From contig JAWRVZ010000469.1 of the NCBI GenBank assembly GCA_037043235.1, forward strand, positions 175,514 through 239,513: a stretch of 64,000 bases of DNA, in the 5' to 3' direction. Positions 21,086-34,054 of the stretch are shown in pieces. The stretch comes from Rhodeus uyekii. Lineage: Eukaryota > Chordata > Actinopteri > Cypriniformes > Acheilognathidae. The translations under genes and the position numbers were made by a program. The notes under the pieces were generated by a model. The model was given only the letters and a program-made list of their open reading frames with translations. It was not told the origin of the DNA and made no database searches. The stretch's first letter is position 1. Each line of letters opens with the position of its first letter.

Positions 21086-22135
21086 TAGATTTTCACACTA
21101 GTGCGTTAACAACGTAAAACCTGCTTGAGTTTCTTTCCTCTCAGACAATCAGAGAAACAAACATGATCACCATCAGTTTCCCCAACAGACTGGAAGGAAC
21201 CAGAAGACGATCAATATCATTAAAATGACTCTGTGTTGAGATATAACCTCTCCATATATCTAACTATAAAACATTTGATCCTTTATTTGATTGACACTCT
21301 GTCTTGCTAAATTATAAATCTTGTCAATGTTTTATTATGCTCTCGTTACAACATATCAATGCAAATCTAGACATTTATTTTGAAACTCTACACGTGCAGA
21401 AACCAATTCTAAACACTGGCAAATGCATTGAAAGCATCTTTCCCAGACTAAAGTTGAAACGAAAAGTTAGTGTTGTTTATTGTAGTTGTAGAGACTTTGT
21501 AGCATTACTTTAGCATTATGGAGCGTGACAGAGAGAGAGAGAGAGAGAGTGTGTGTCATGACTTGATTTGTGGAGTTTGCTTGTTCTCCTCGTGTCGTTC
21601 CTTCAATCCAAACACTCTTTGATGGAGCAGCGAAACACTGAAGCAGTTTGGAGCGGAGTGAGAGCAATACAACAGAAAAACATATGGTGAAGATTATAGT
21701 TTCATAATGATCAAACTTTCACAGCTTGGCTTTATTTTCTCTTCAGACTCATTTCTTAAATTTAGTCACATCATGCAAAACTAACAGCTCTCGTGTTTCA
21801 TGTAGAAGTTTAAATAGTTTTGAATGAAGAGTTTGCTTTTGCAAAAGATTTGAGATGTTTTGTGTTAGAGTTAATAAACAGAGATATTTATCAAATAACT
21901 CTGAATACTACAGTAATTATTGAGCTAAAATAAAAGTGATTGAACGCCGCACATGTGATTCAATTGATTTCTGTTCGTATTTGACCCTGTTAATGTCAGT
22001 CATAATCGTTTCCTGTTCGTGTCGAATCTTAAACCTCAACACTTTCTCACTCTAGCATCGAAAGAGAGTGAGCATAACAAAACGAACAAGCTTTTAAATA
22101 TATAAAAAATATATATACTGTGTATGTATGTATAT
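21086..22135. other. Non-coding region with duplicated blocks
   Basis: The block 21360-21510 is a relative of 9255-9420. The block 21660-21745 (AATGATCAAACTTTCACAGC, TTGGCTTTA) resembles the donor side of the exon-like frames at 10095-10150 and 29880-29935, so it may be a third, degenerate copy. A (GA)n run lies at 21530-21549. Confidence 0.4.
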
Positions 22136-22136
22136 A

Positions 22137-22143
22137 TAATATA

Positions 22144-22180
<37 letters not shown>
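22137..22180. repeat. (TA)n microsatellite
   Basis: A run of alternating T and A with few interruptions; the 60-codon frame across it is low complexity. Confidence 0.9.
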
Positions 22181-22183
<3 letters not shown>

Positions 22184-23458
22184 CACATACATTAAAAGTA
22201 CATAAGTAAATTAATTTATCTAGTGTCAAGCACTTCTCTCATATGTTGTTCTGCCTTGCAAAAAATAAATAAATGACAATACACATCAAAAATGTATTGA
22301 TATTAATAGAAAAATCACACAGGGATTTCCAGCCGGTGAGTCAGGAGTGAAGCTGCTCTTCAGTGCGTTTTTATTTTTATTAGGTGTTTTTTCCTCCTAC
22401 GTTCATCTTGTTGACGGAGATTGACGTTGTAAAAAACACCTCAATTCATTCAATTCATTCTATATTAAATATTTTATTTATATGTGAACAAAACTGCAGG
22501 GAAAATTAAATGAATAAAATGTAATCGGTACAAGAAATACTGGAAAGCAAGTAACATGTAATTTACTGTAAAGGAAATCAAGTGTTTGTTTATAAATCTA
22601 ATAAGACAGACTTTCATAACTGTTACAAACAAAAAGCATCTCCTCTTTCTCTTTATGTTTCCTCTTCATGTCGTTTTTGACTGGAGAGCAGAAACAAAAA
22701 TATGGTCAAATGTGAACAAAAAAAATCACTTGTTTTTCTGCTAAAGAATAAAGATTTTCCCGAAACGGGCAGAGCAACATTCTTTCCCTGAACAATCTTC
22801 ATTATTTTCTATGCAATGAACAGAAACAAGGTTTCCTAATGTTTTCAATAACATCAGATTTTTTATTAATATGAACTAATGTATTTTTAACTAATGTATT
22901 ATTGCCAATGTTAGTTAAATTAATTATTCATTATTTATACATCAACTAATATAAAGAGACACAACTTTTGATCTTCAGTGCTGAAATGAATGAATGTTGC
23001 AGAAGTTTTGTTCATTGTTAGTTCATGTTAACAAATGAAACCTTATTTTAAATTGTTACTCAAAGTTTCCAGTAAAATAATTCATAACTGAGAATTATGA
23101 ATCTCTGAATAGGAGAGTTTGTGTAAATCATTGCATGAACTGAGGGAATCTCTTCTGTTTTCATCTGATTCTTTACGGAAAGATTGAAGTGATTCTACAG
23201 ACTCAATTCTGTGTTTCTCATTATGTGTTTGGTGCTTCTGTGTTTTTGGTTTACTTCATGTATTTTGTATTTGTTTCTGTTTTCACTATGATATTAATTA
23301 TTCCCAAACAATAATTGATTGTGAGTAGTTATATAATCTCAAAACATGATTTATGGCCTAATTTATGGACATAATTTAAGAACTTACCCTGTGTCCCCCT
23401 GTCCACCTGCCACTCAAACTGTCCGGTCAGTGTTTCATAGACAGGTGTTTAGGGGTGA

Positions 23459-23491
<33 letters not shown>

Positions 23492-24740
23492 GTTGCACCG
23501 ATTGGCTGATCACTGGGTGTCAAAGATTTTATAGTTAGATTTATAACTCAGCGTCACACACAGGCAAGTCAGAGTGTCGATCAAATAAAGATCAAATGAT
23601 TTTATGGTTTGATATATGAGGATGATTCCATCTTAACTCAGAGTGTCATTTTAATGACAGCGCTCCTCTCCTGTCTTCTCCTGTCTTCTGCTGCTCCTCT
23701 TCTGATGGTCTTCTGCTGTCTTCTGGATCAATCCAGTCTGGTTGGGGAAAGCCGTTGGGGGTCATGGTTGGGGGTCATGGTTGTTTATTTGATTGTCTGA
23801 GTAAATCAAGCAAGTTTTATATTGTTAACAGTTAAAATCAGTTTTTTAGTTTGATCTAAAAACTGAAGGCAGAGAGTTGTGGCATAGAGCTCAGTTCTAT
23901 CTTCTATCGCGCTGAGCAAAGAAGACGGTTCTGTGTTTTACCTTCCAGAAGAAGAAAAGACTCTGTTCTATTTCAGCAATGATAAGGTCCAGACATCCCA
24001 TCCCTAGTTCCTCTACTATCGTCTCCCACTGGGATGCAGTGGAGCGTCTGATGGCATGTGACACCAGTTCTCCTGAAAGACTTAAATTATGACCTGTTCA
24101 AATGAGGCATATTAATAAAATAAACCATTCTTCATTCTCTTCACTATAAAATGTAATATGGTAATAGTAATATGGGTAATATGGAAAATGTTGATTCAAA
24201 CATCTAAAATGGTTAAAAACTAATGTCTTGAAACTGAGTATAACTATATTTTACTTTATTATGCTTCAAATGAATTACATCCATGTTCAACTGAGTCAAA
24301 AAAATAAAACAAAAGCGTGTTGTAAATCGACAACTCTGTGATCACAACTTGTGTTTATGCCGCAAAAACAAAAGCCATTTCAGATTTTAATCTGTGTATG
24401 AAATAAAGGTTTCTCTTAGCTCTTATCTCATAGTGATGGAAAATGTTTTTATACTGTTTTGATTTTTCTTCAGACTGTATACTAAAAACTTTTATGTTTT
24501 AACATTTAACATTTTAACAGTTATTTAATACTAGTGAAAACTTATATTTGATATTTTTGTTATAAACCTCTGATTAGAGAATTAATCACTGTTGTACATT
24601 AAATCAACTGAAATATTACAGACATCTTACCCAAACGTTTCAATCTTACAGTTTTTAAAATTTTTACTCAATAAAAGTAGTTTTTGAGGCCAGACTCATT
24701 ATATATAAATAATATATATAATATAAATATTCTCTCATTT
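22181..24740. other. Non-coding region with (TG)15
   Basis: (TG)n at 23461-23490. Small frames at 23346-23534 and 23609-23800 are low complexity or lack domains. No transposon is recognised. Confidence 0.45.
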
Positions 24741-24744
24741 ACCG

Positions 24745-25075
24745 GATCTTCAGATTAAATCTGCAAAACTGCACGCGCATTCAATGCTTTACACTCAGTT
24801 TACAAACGTATATCATACAGATAACACAATGTTTCACAAAGAAAAACATTATTTTAATCATTTTGTATTTCTGTTAGTGTAAACCTATTCCTAATCTGAT
24901 CACTTAGAAATCAAAACACACCATTTCTGTTTATGATGTGAATATATATTGAATATACATACAGATATGATTTCAAAATATACTGAGTATGTCATCACCT
25001 TTTACTTCTATAACACTTCATACCATACAATAGTTTAATATACTCCAATTCAGTTGTAAAGTATATCCAGCAAGA
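24745..25075 (+). repeat. Left arm of a long imperfect inverted repeat
   Basis: The reverse complement of 24770-24935 closely matches 27120-27275. Shared blocks include AAACATTGTGTTATCTGTATG and GTTTGTAAACTGAGTGTAAA (seen on the plus strand in the right arm). Weaker similarity continues inward to about 25075. Confidence 0.75.
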
Positions 25076-25261
25076 CAATAATGTGCAGTGTATTTGCACA
25101 CACACACCGCACAAAGAACAAGCAAAAGATATAATACAGTAGCGTTTTAGATTTTTCACATACGTGTATATGACTGAGGTTTGTGACGAGTTACTATACA
25201 AAAACACAGTTTTAGAAGATTTAAAATAGTTTTTGAATATATTGTTTGCTTTTTCCAAAAG

Positions 25262-25480
25262 GTGTGTGTGTGTGTGTGTGTGTGTGCGCATGTCTGGTAT
25301 TTTTGTGTCTGTTTGTTTGTATGTGTCTGTCTTTGTTTGTGTTTGATTGTGGGCGTGTGTATCTGTTTTTTTGTTTGTGTGCGTGTCTGTTTGTTTGTTT
25401 TGTTTGTGTGCATGCATGTGTGTCTGTTTTTTTGCTTGTGTCTTCTTGTTTGCGTGCGTGCGTGCGTGTGTGTGTGTGTG
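25262..25480. repeat. (TG)n and TTTG/CGTG-rich low-complexity tract
   Basis: A pure (TG)n run at 25262-25286, then TGTTTGT-type and (CGTG)n sequence to 25480. The 60-174 codon frames on both strands (KQTHTHTHTH, VCVCVC) are translation of this tract and not genes. Confidence 0.9.
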
Positions 25481-26930
25481 TTTGAGTTTACGTGCTTGTT
25501 TCAATGAACAAAAGCACATTTCACTTTAAATTCGAAGTAAAAATAAAAACACCCATAATTTAAACATGTTTAAACATTTATACATCACTAAAGCAATGCA
25601 TGATGTCGTTTAGCTTTAAACAAAACCTTTGCTATTATTATGTATTATATTTTAATTATCCTGATGACCAGTGTTGTTTCTGTGCGAGTGAACCGTAATG
25701 AACACGACTCGTTTGCACATGAAAACTCTGTTTGAAAACTTTAGATCCTCTGTTTGTGACATAATGATCACACGAGAAAACTTTTTAATTGAATGACTAA
25801 ACCTTTTCTTTTGACAAAGCTACATTTCAGAATTATTAGAAGTTATTTTGTAATTCTCATGAAACCTAATCTTGGTGTGTATTTTCATATATAAATAAAT
25901 AGAAGTATAAATAGAGCAACTTTCCATCCGTCATCAACATGAAAACTAAGTCTTGCTGTGTTACTCTTTTTACAACTGTTGCACATTCAATTAAAGTTAG
26001 AGGTTCAATCCAGATCCACACACTCGTAAGGCTCTCAAACACTAGCTTTACACCGGTATAATGGACACACAAACCCCTGTGTAGTTCAAGAGGGCCGTTT
26101 ACTGAGAACAGCATGCAAGAAAGGACCATTTTCTAACGAATTCATAGAAAACATTCACAAGCACTTGTGAGAGTTTCTAAGTTTGGCTTTGTAGAGGATT
26201 TGTTCTTGTTAGATGACACTATTCACAGTTCTTGTTGCACTGTATTGTTTTAGGTGAAAACTCTTCTTTGAGATCCGGCAGCATTAAGAGTTTGATGAAG
26301 AATTGAAGAGAAATGTTTATTTCTTTTAGAGCAACTTTCCAGCGGTCTATGATGTGGAATCACATGAAGCATCAACACGAAAGTCAGTTTTTAAACTGAT
26401 TTGAAACTATTACAACTGAATCACAAAAAAGGGGCATACCATACAAGAAAAGCAGCGTTTATGATGCATACGGAATACAGAAAATCCATGCATGAACATT
26501 TAATGCGTCTGCCACAAGTTTGTAAATGTCTAGTTTTACACTGATGACATTATTGACAGACAACAAAAGCAGTCTGAGTTCATGCTATTACTCACTGGGG
26601 AAGTGTGTGTGAAGAACACAGACCGTTCATTTAAGAAACGCATATGACTAAACTTTCTCTTTTGACACGCCAACATTTACAACCATGTTCCCCTGAGGTG
26701 ATTTACGAATTGTTTCTTTCAAAAATCTTGCTAGACGTAAAGATTATAAAGTTTTTCAACTATTATCGACATCTTTGACTCAAATGTCTGGAATACTTTG
26801 CATAAGTAGTAATAAACATTTTACAATGTGTAAATAGATGTGCTAAAAGTTGTCAGATTATTAGAGGGAACGACCACAATGTTTGAACGCAAACACATTA
26901 AAGGTCTAACGTTACATGCATTCTAAAAGG
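25481..26930. other. Loop region of the inverted repeat, non-coding
   Basis: AT-rich spacer between the two arms. Short similar phrases recur (GAGCAACTTTCCA at about 25915 and 26331; TGACTAAAC near 25793 and 26646), suggesting an old internal duplication. No convincing frame. Confidence 0.45.
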
Positions 26931-26934
26931 CTAA

Positions 26935-27290
26935 AGATACAATTGGAACATAAACTTTATACAAAATGATTTGTGCACAGTTTATGGCAGTCCTTCTACA
27001 CGAGAATTTAAACGGTGATATTCGTTGCATAAGGAAGGATTTCTTCTGTTTTAACAAATCTTCTCGTCTGTGTTTCAGGAGTCTTTGCAGAAGTAAATGT
27101 ATATTCAGTATATTTTTAAACAGAAATGCTGTTTTGATTTCCAAGTGCTCAAATTAGGAATATGTTTACACTAACAGAAATGCTCAAGGATTAAAATAAT
27201 GTTTTTTCTGTGTGAAACATTGTGTTATCTGTATGAGATACGTTTGTAAACTGAGTGTAAAGCATAAGAGAAAGAGCTCTTGTTTGAATG
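26935..27290 (-). repeat. Right arm of the long imperfect inverted repeat
   Basis: Pairs with 24745-25075; the best-conserved part is 27120-27275. Mirror-image frames at 26923-27157 on both strands carry no domain. Confidence 0.75.
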
Positions 27291-27453
27291 TATATTGTGT
27301 TCTTTTGACTTCATTTTGTAGTCAGTAACTGATATGCTTTGGAGAAATATATTGCAGTAAACATATGCATGTAATCAAGTAATGTAAATATGAGAAGATT
27401 TTTTCTACTTGCTTCTGAATAAGGAGAACTTAAGGAAGATGCTTAAACGTTAA

Positions 27454-27673
27454 AACCCTTGGGAGAAACTCAGTCGAGGAACCAGTTCTCCTCCGGCCAA
27501 CAAACAAACAGTGCATGATTATTATTTTCAGAACAATTCAGATCAGAGGTCAGATTGAGATCCGGACACTCAAAATATTTAATAAAGTTTTGTCTGGTGG
27601 AGATTCATGATTTTCACAGGGGAGAATCCAGTAAAGTCACGATCACTAACTTGATCACACAGACACTTCAGGC

Positions 27674-27714
<41 letters not shown>

Positions 27715-27980
27715 GTGCTCCTGTCGAGGTGCAGGTCCTTCATCTGATCTGGATACGGCTGACCATGATGACCTCGGGATAAACAGAGACTAATATCAGC
27801 CATTCTTATAATGTATCAAGTTCATCAGGTGTTATGGGAATGTTTCCAGTTCCTGTTGACCTAAATTATGCAGCCTAGAGAAGAGATGTGTTTTTAGTCT
27901 GGATTTAAACTGACAGAGTGTGTTTGATTCTTGAACTATGTTAGGAAAACTGCTCCCGAGTTTAGGAGATAAACAGGAAA
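27454..27980 (-). mobile_element. L2 LINE 3'-UTR fragment with inserted (TG)n
   Basis: Aligns with 14404-14945 of L2 copy 2: CCTTGGGAGAAA, CCAGTTCTCCTC, CAGTGCATGATTATTAT, TTCATCTGATCTGGATACGG and TTTTTAGTCTGGATTTAAAC. Where copy 2 has a short GCAGTGCTGTGCTCGTGTC, this copy has (TG)n (27675-27710). The fragment is cut at 27980, beside copy C. Confidence 0.8.
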
Positions 27981-28001
27981 AGGATTGAAATGTATTGTTT
28001 T

Positions 28002-28698
28002 CAGTATGAAAATGAGAGTAAAGCAGGAGTGTGTGATCAGGAGTGCGCGAGCAGGAGTTTGTGCGCAGGTCTAACCCTAACTGCAACACTGAAACCACAA
28101 GAGAACGTCTAGATGAGCCGAAAACTCACAGAGAACAAGATCAGGAAAGAGAATATGGAATATGGATCAGGAATATGAGCGAATGCTTTTGTTCAGTGCA
28201 GATGAAACACTTTTAGTGTGGAAGCATTTTTAAAAAGCTGTAAAAGTGTGAAAAAGTCTCTCCAACAGAAGAGATATTGAGATGAAGAGAAACACATGTA
28301 AAGTGTTGATGAACAGAAGAGAGGAGAAGTGGAGTGAGATCTGAAGACACAGTTCAGTGTCTCTCTCTACTGGAGATCTTCAGTATTACAGCAGATGATC
28401 ATCTCCATCATATCAGAGTAACAAGAGATTCTGCTTTCTGCTTTACAAGAGTCCGGAGTCCATTTCACCTGGAGCAACTTTACATTTCAACCACATTCAA
28501 ACAGAAGCTAGAAATCTGCAGATCATAAAGAGAGGATTGATCTGTGTCTCTTCATCATCAGAGAAACTCATTCACACAGTTTTTAGAGCTGAACTAGAGA
28601 TCAGTCCAGATTGAGTTTGACCTTTGACCCCTGTCCTACAGTCACGTGTCTCCCTCTACAGGCCATCATCAGAATCACAGCAGATCAAATGTGTTTCA
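28002..28698 (-). repeat. Copy C of the minisatellite-bearing repeat, inverted, almost no array
   Basis: In reverse orientation: right end at 28002-28022, only about three minisatellite units at 28023-28070, then a segment at 28080-28150 not found at this place in other copies, then the left body (28165-28698). The left body is truncated where copy B position 6183 lies. The 64-codon frame at 28334-28528 equals that of copies B and D. Confidence 0.85.
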
Positions 28699-29930
28699 TT
28701 CATTTGGATCTCAATGTCGTCGGCTGTTCTTTTACATGGATTTCACAATCACAAATCCATCAATCTTGATCTCTGAACAGAGGAAATTGATTCATAATGT
28801 TTCGAGCTTCTCTAATACTTGAACTGTCTAAAAGTATTTAATTTATTCCCCATAGGTCTGTGAACACCTAATTAAAGTAACACTTTCTTTAGTGACTCAT
28901 GACCACTACAGATATAAGATATATATTACTTTCTCTGAGAGCAGCTTTGGTTTAGTCACAGTTTCCCACGTACATTTATCTAGAGTAATATTATATAAAC
29001 AGAGGTAAGTCTCAACATTTAAGTTTGTCGATCAACATTTTGTTGCCCTAAAGGGTAAAAAAGCAGCCGAATCTCTAAAGTCTCAGTCGTGTTTATATGA
29101 TCCTCTCAAACTGGACTTTAGTTTCTGACCTGACACAGATTAGCGGTAACAATGACACAATGTAATCTACTGTAGTTAGACAGAATAAAATCATATGTAA
29201 CAATTTATTATTAGTCAGGTAAATACATCATGCCACTTACATAATTCAAAATATATTCAATAGAAAACATTGAATGCTCAGAAATGGAGTAAAAGATGCA
29301 GAAATGACACATGAATCAGAGCGTCTGAAAGATTCAGCATTACGGGTTAATCTGACTATAAATCACACTGAGAATCTTGAAACATTTCTTTAAATACTCA
29401 GAAACCTCTTTCAAACGGAAACATGAGATATTTTGGTTATTGAGAGCAGAAGGTGATCAGCATGTAAGACTCTGATAGAGTCGCATCCATCTGAAACTCT
29501 TCAATCTTTCTCATCTGCTGGTTTATTTCTGAGGAAATGAGAGCTTTGCTGCAGACATTTCAGATTCAACCAAACATGTTCAGTCACTCACGACACTCTG
29601 AACATTGACCGGGTTTTGAGGGAGATTTATGAGAGAGAGAGAAGAGTGTGTGCATCTCTGGCGTCTCTGAGGTGTTTGCTGATCGTCTCGAGAACAGTTT
29701 GTTGTGATGCGTCTCAGGAAACCTTACAGGATGATGAAGATGATGATCATGATTGAACTGAAAGTGCATCTTAATATGTCAGTGTCATTGTTTCATATGA
29801 AGATTCACAGTTTTATTCTAAGCCTCGTTTATAAAAGCTGCTGAAATTCCTGATTGAGAACAGCAGAAAAACTCACATATGATGAACTGAAGTTTCATTA
29901 ATGATCAAACACTCACAGTTTGGCTTTAAC
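28699..29930. other. Non-coding region
   Basis: AT-rich; the minus frame at 29584-29769 has no domain. No repeats are recognised apart from weak similarity near 29870-29930 to the exon-like region. Confidence 0.45.
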
Positions 29931-29931
29931 A

Positions 29932-30123
29932 TCAGCATACTGTTCCATCTCTGAAGTGTTTGTTCTCTTTCCTCTGGTGATCCACTGGTTTGTGTCTCAT
30001 TTCTGTCCTCCATTTGTCTCTCCATCTTCTTGTTTTCTGCTGCTCTGTGGTTTCTGAGACTCCAGCTGTTTTCTGTGCGTGTTCCTCCGTCTGAATCTGT
30101 TCAATCACACAAACAACATTCAT
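29932..30123 (-). other. Exon-like frame, copy 2 (unknown gene family)
   Basis: The minus strand between acceptor-like GATTGAACAG and donor-like AAACT|GTGAGTGTTTG (29916-29923) is about 80-90% identical by eye to 10137-10330. The frame shared with the first copy includes NSWSLRNHRAAENKKMER and MEDRNETQTSGSPEEREQ. The longest frame (63 codons) is a different phase and is not the conserved one. Family unknown; no partner exon found within a few kb. Confidence 0.35.
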
Positions 30124-32100
30124 AGTTTAGTAACAACAAGTGGCTTTATTCACTAAACGTGAAGCTGTAGAGAATTCACATGACGACATGCGCTCTTAAA
30201 ATATCACACATGAACATCAATATGTGGCGCCAACAAGTCCTGCACAGTTTAAGCTTTCCACAGTAACATCAAACTGAGACGAGGAGGAAGTGTGTGAAAC
30301 ACATGTTGAAACTTTCTGGTGTTTTGAGGAACTTGATATGATTTCATCAATATTGCAGTTACAATCATGTCAATGATTTCATCTCTCTCTTTCTTCTCTA
30401 AAGCTTGAGCTCTTAGTCACTAAAGCACCAGTGTGACTCTGAACTCTGTGTTTCATGACTGAACGCTGCTGTATTCATGACTGCACACACTGGATTTTGA
30501 TTTGTGGAGTAAATTTAATATCTTTCTGGTCCATAATTTCTTTATGCAGCATCAAAAAATTATCAGAATGATCAAATATTGAATATTTCAGAAACGCATG
30601 ATTCCTCAATCGTTCACTGTTTGAATGATGAGAGATTGTTTTACTCACTGTTCGATCTTGAATCATTAAAGCGGCTCCATCTGTCCATCATCTTCATCTT
30701 CATCTGTCCTTTATTCTCCTGTTCACTCCTAATGTTCCTTCAACAGCTCATAAATATACAGATGATCATATGAATGTGTGTGTGGAGAGTTTCAGTCTCT
30801 GCATCTGTTCTGCTCTTCTTTCTCTCCATCTGTTTGATGGATGGAGACTGTGAGAAAGAGAAGAAGCGAGTGACAGACGCTTTAATATTGTGTTTGTGTT
30901 TGAGCTACTGCTTTTATAGGAGCATGAGAAACATGAGGTGTGTGTGTGGCGACACTAAAGCAGAACCGAACACTCATATATAGTGTATTTATGGCCTGAA
31001 ACACAAACTCATGATTGATATGTGAAACGAAATAATAATCATCTATACTGTTTAAAAAATAAACTTCAATCTATCTCTAACTATCAATATCCAGAGCAGC
31101 AAATCAAGACACTGAATATCAAAAACATCAACAGATTGTGAATCAGCTTGAATCTTTAAACACTTAATTTACTGTTAATTTTTCCTGTTTGACTGGATTT
31201 ACTTGATTGAAACATTTTAAAATAATGAAATAGTCAAAGAGTAACTGTTTCGGTTTCACATAAATCCCATTTGAACCAGAAACCTCATACAATAGTGTAA
31301 ATCAAAATACATTTAAATACACTGAACTGCATCAAAAACTCTTTTGTTCTTTGAGTGTGTACATTTTTTTTCTTTTTTTTCCCATTTAATGGTTTATTAT
31401 ATTTTCTCTGATACTTGTTCTTTCCCACAGTAAATCCCTCATATGAAACGAGCTTATTTATAATCATGACATTAGAAATGGGAAGTAGGAAGTTTCACAG
31501 CATAATTTCAGTTATTGTTTTGGGTTTATTGTTCTTTCTCTTTGTGTTTCTTTATATTTCTATATTGGCATCTATATTTGTAATCTGATCAGATTCCAAT
31601 GACATTTATAGCAAAACACACCAACTGCTCATGAAATGTGTGTAGTTGACACTGAAAATACTTTTGTACTTTTGACAGAAGTTTGTTATTAGTGCATCTC
31701 CTAGTAAGTGTTTTGTAATAAGATATTACTGCAATTCTTTCACATAACTGCATTTTTATTCACTCTTGAAATATTTAATAACTTGTTTGAATATATCAGA
31801 TTCTAATTAGAATTCAGTTTTGATGGAAAAAGGGCTTATTTTTAAACTCAGAAGTGATATTTTCTTTTCTTCATCTGCACTTCTCATCTGCTTTAAACTG
31901 TTAAACTACAGTGTGTTTATTGGTGTATTAATAAATTAAACAATATGAAGATAAATATCAGTATCAAACTCATAATGAAGTGTTTTTCACAGTTAAAATA
32001 CCTGGAGATCCCAGAATCCAAAACCTCGAAAATTTCCACAAACATCCACTTGCTCTTGATTTAGAAATATTGCTGAAACTCAGTCAAATCTGTTCATCTT
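30124..32100. other. Non-coding region
   Basis: Small frames at 30475-30983 have no domain. A T-rich run lies at 31367-31381. The remainder is AT-rich without recognisable elements. Confidence 0.45.
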
Positions 32101-32104
32101 TGCA

Positions 32105-32870
32105 TCCGTTTAATTCAGGTTTCCTCTGTTGGAGCAAAACTGACGAGTCCTAGAAATATTTTTCCAAATTAGGATCAAGAATTGTGAATTTTTTATCAAA
32201 ATCTTATTTCCAATAACAACTTCATATATGTTGCTCTCCATAAATAAACTCATAATCGTGCAAAATAATCCTGATTTACTATATTTAACATAATGATGAT
32301 TTTTGATAGAGTTATTGTAGGATTGTCCTGTCATGAAAACGGACAAAAAACTAAAACAAGTTCAATGTTGAAGAGAAGGGATATTTACACACAAACATAG
32401 ACTCACATCATTTTGTCATATGAAACTCAACAAACAGTTCTTGTTATGCGGCTGAGAAACACACACCAGTTCCTCTTTTCACAACAACATCTCTTTTCTG
32501 TGACCACAGAAACTTCTGGACTGTCAACAAACTTTTATTGTCTGAATTTCATGATTGAAATTTTGTCAAAAATCTATAATTTATCTGGTCTTTCCATTAG
32601 TTTAATTCAGGTTTTCTCTGTTGGAGTAAAACTGGCGAGTCCTAGAAATGCTTTTCTGAAAGTGCAGGAATTTGGAATAATGAAGTTTTGCTGATGTATA
32701 AAATTGATTTCACAATGATTTTTGCCATCATGGACTAATTCTTGTAGGACTGTCCAGTCATAGAAAGCAGAGAAAAAACAATTTCAATGTTAAATAGAAG
32801 TGCCACTTGCGTCCTAAAAAATGACTTGCATCATTTCATCACATGAAGCTCAACACGACTCAAAACAACC
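32105..32870. repeat. Two-copy direct duplication, about 300 bp each
   Basis: 32105-32445 and 32597-32870 share TTTAATTCAGGTTT, CTCTGTTGGAG(C/T)AAAACTG, GCGAGTCCTAGAAAT-like text, GTCCTGTCAT/GTCCAGTCAT and ATGAA(A/G)CTCAACA in the same order. Divergence and small indels show it is old. No coding content. Confidence 0.7.
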
Positions 32871-33619
32871 ACAACTCTGTCTGCGATTCTCAAGAACAAC
32901 CACAGCACCACAAAACTAAGCTTCTGCAACAAAGTGACAACTGCACTGCTGGTACTCATTATTGCCATGGATGAATAGGCAGAACACAGATGTGAGTACA
33001 ATGATGGTTTATTAAATGCAAGGCAAAAGTCAGGCAACAGGTGAACAGTGCAATGGCAGTGGAATGAAGGTGAATAGTCAGTGGTTGGCTTAGCTGGTGA
33101 TCTGAAGACACACTCGGTAGACAATGGAGAAACACTCTGAGCAGGTTGACATGGAAGGAGCAGACGAGGGAAGTCTTAGACACAGAGAATCTCATGGGTA
33201 GTTGTGGTAGTGTACGATGAGGGCTGTAGATCTAGTGCAGGGTGAGTGGAGACAGGTGGTCAGAAGTCCAGTGATGGGGAATGAGTGGGAGGAGGGATTG
33301 AGGTCCCCAGAAGCTCACGAGGACCGCGGCAGACAATGACAAGGCCAGCCTCAACCCCGAGGTGCAGGTCGACTGGATTGGCTGGTGTGGAAGTCATCGA
33401 GCAGTGCCGGATCGAGGGTGTTGTTATGGGGAACCCAGGACCGCTCCTCAGGGCCGAATCCTTCCTAGTCCACCTGATATTCCGGAATGCCGCTTTGCTG
33501 TCGGGAGTGCAGGATGCTGGTGATTATAGGTGTTTTGGTCTGCCGGGAGGAGGAGGTATGGCTTCAGCACCAGACTGTGTGGAGGAAGGGAAGAGTGGTT
33601 CAGTGAAGGGCTTATGTAA

Positions 33620-34054
33620 TTACACATGGAAAGATGGTACTGTGAAACGATGCTGTGCGGGGAGTTGCAGGCGATAAGTGACATCGTTGATCTGCCTCAA
33701 GATCTCGACTGGACTTATGAAGCAGGGACTCAGCTTGCGACTCTTCAGTCGTTGGCGGATGTCCCTGGTGGATAGCCAGACTAGTTGACCCGGATGATAC
33801 CTGATACTGAGGCTTATTGATACACCGAGCAGCTTGAAGAATGACTTCCACACTCTCGAGATGAAATGGAGCCTACAGTCGGAGACAATGTCCTCTGGGA
33901 GGCCGAAGTTTCTGAAGACGTGTTGGAATAGGGCCTCCACCGTCTCCAGAGCCATTAACAACCCTTTCAGGAGGACGAGCTTACAGGCCTTTGAGAAGCA
34001 ATTTACCATCACCAGGACACAAGTATACCCATCAGAGGGGGGGAGATCGGTCAT
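33620..34054 (-). pseudogene. Gypsy integrase core, internally deleted
   Basis: A 144-codon frame beginning MTDLPPSDGYTCVLV (first catalytic Asp of the integrase core) with LPEDIVSDCRLHF (second Asp). After SIRYHPGQ it jumps straight to LVWLSTRDI and the C-terminal RQINDVTYRLQLP region. The segment that normally carries the catalytic Glu is therefore gone. Opposite-strand frames are shadows. Confidence 0.8.

Noticed and set aside
24995..25529. Frames of 60-174 codons over the TG-rich tract
   Set aside because: HTHTHT and VCVCVC text from a (TG)n microsatellite, open on both strands.
28064..28082. CTAACCCTAAC as interstitial telomere repeat
   Set aside because: Only one and a half units; chance occurrence beside the minisatellite remnant.
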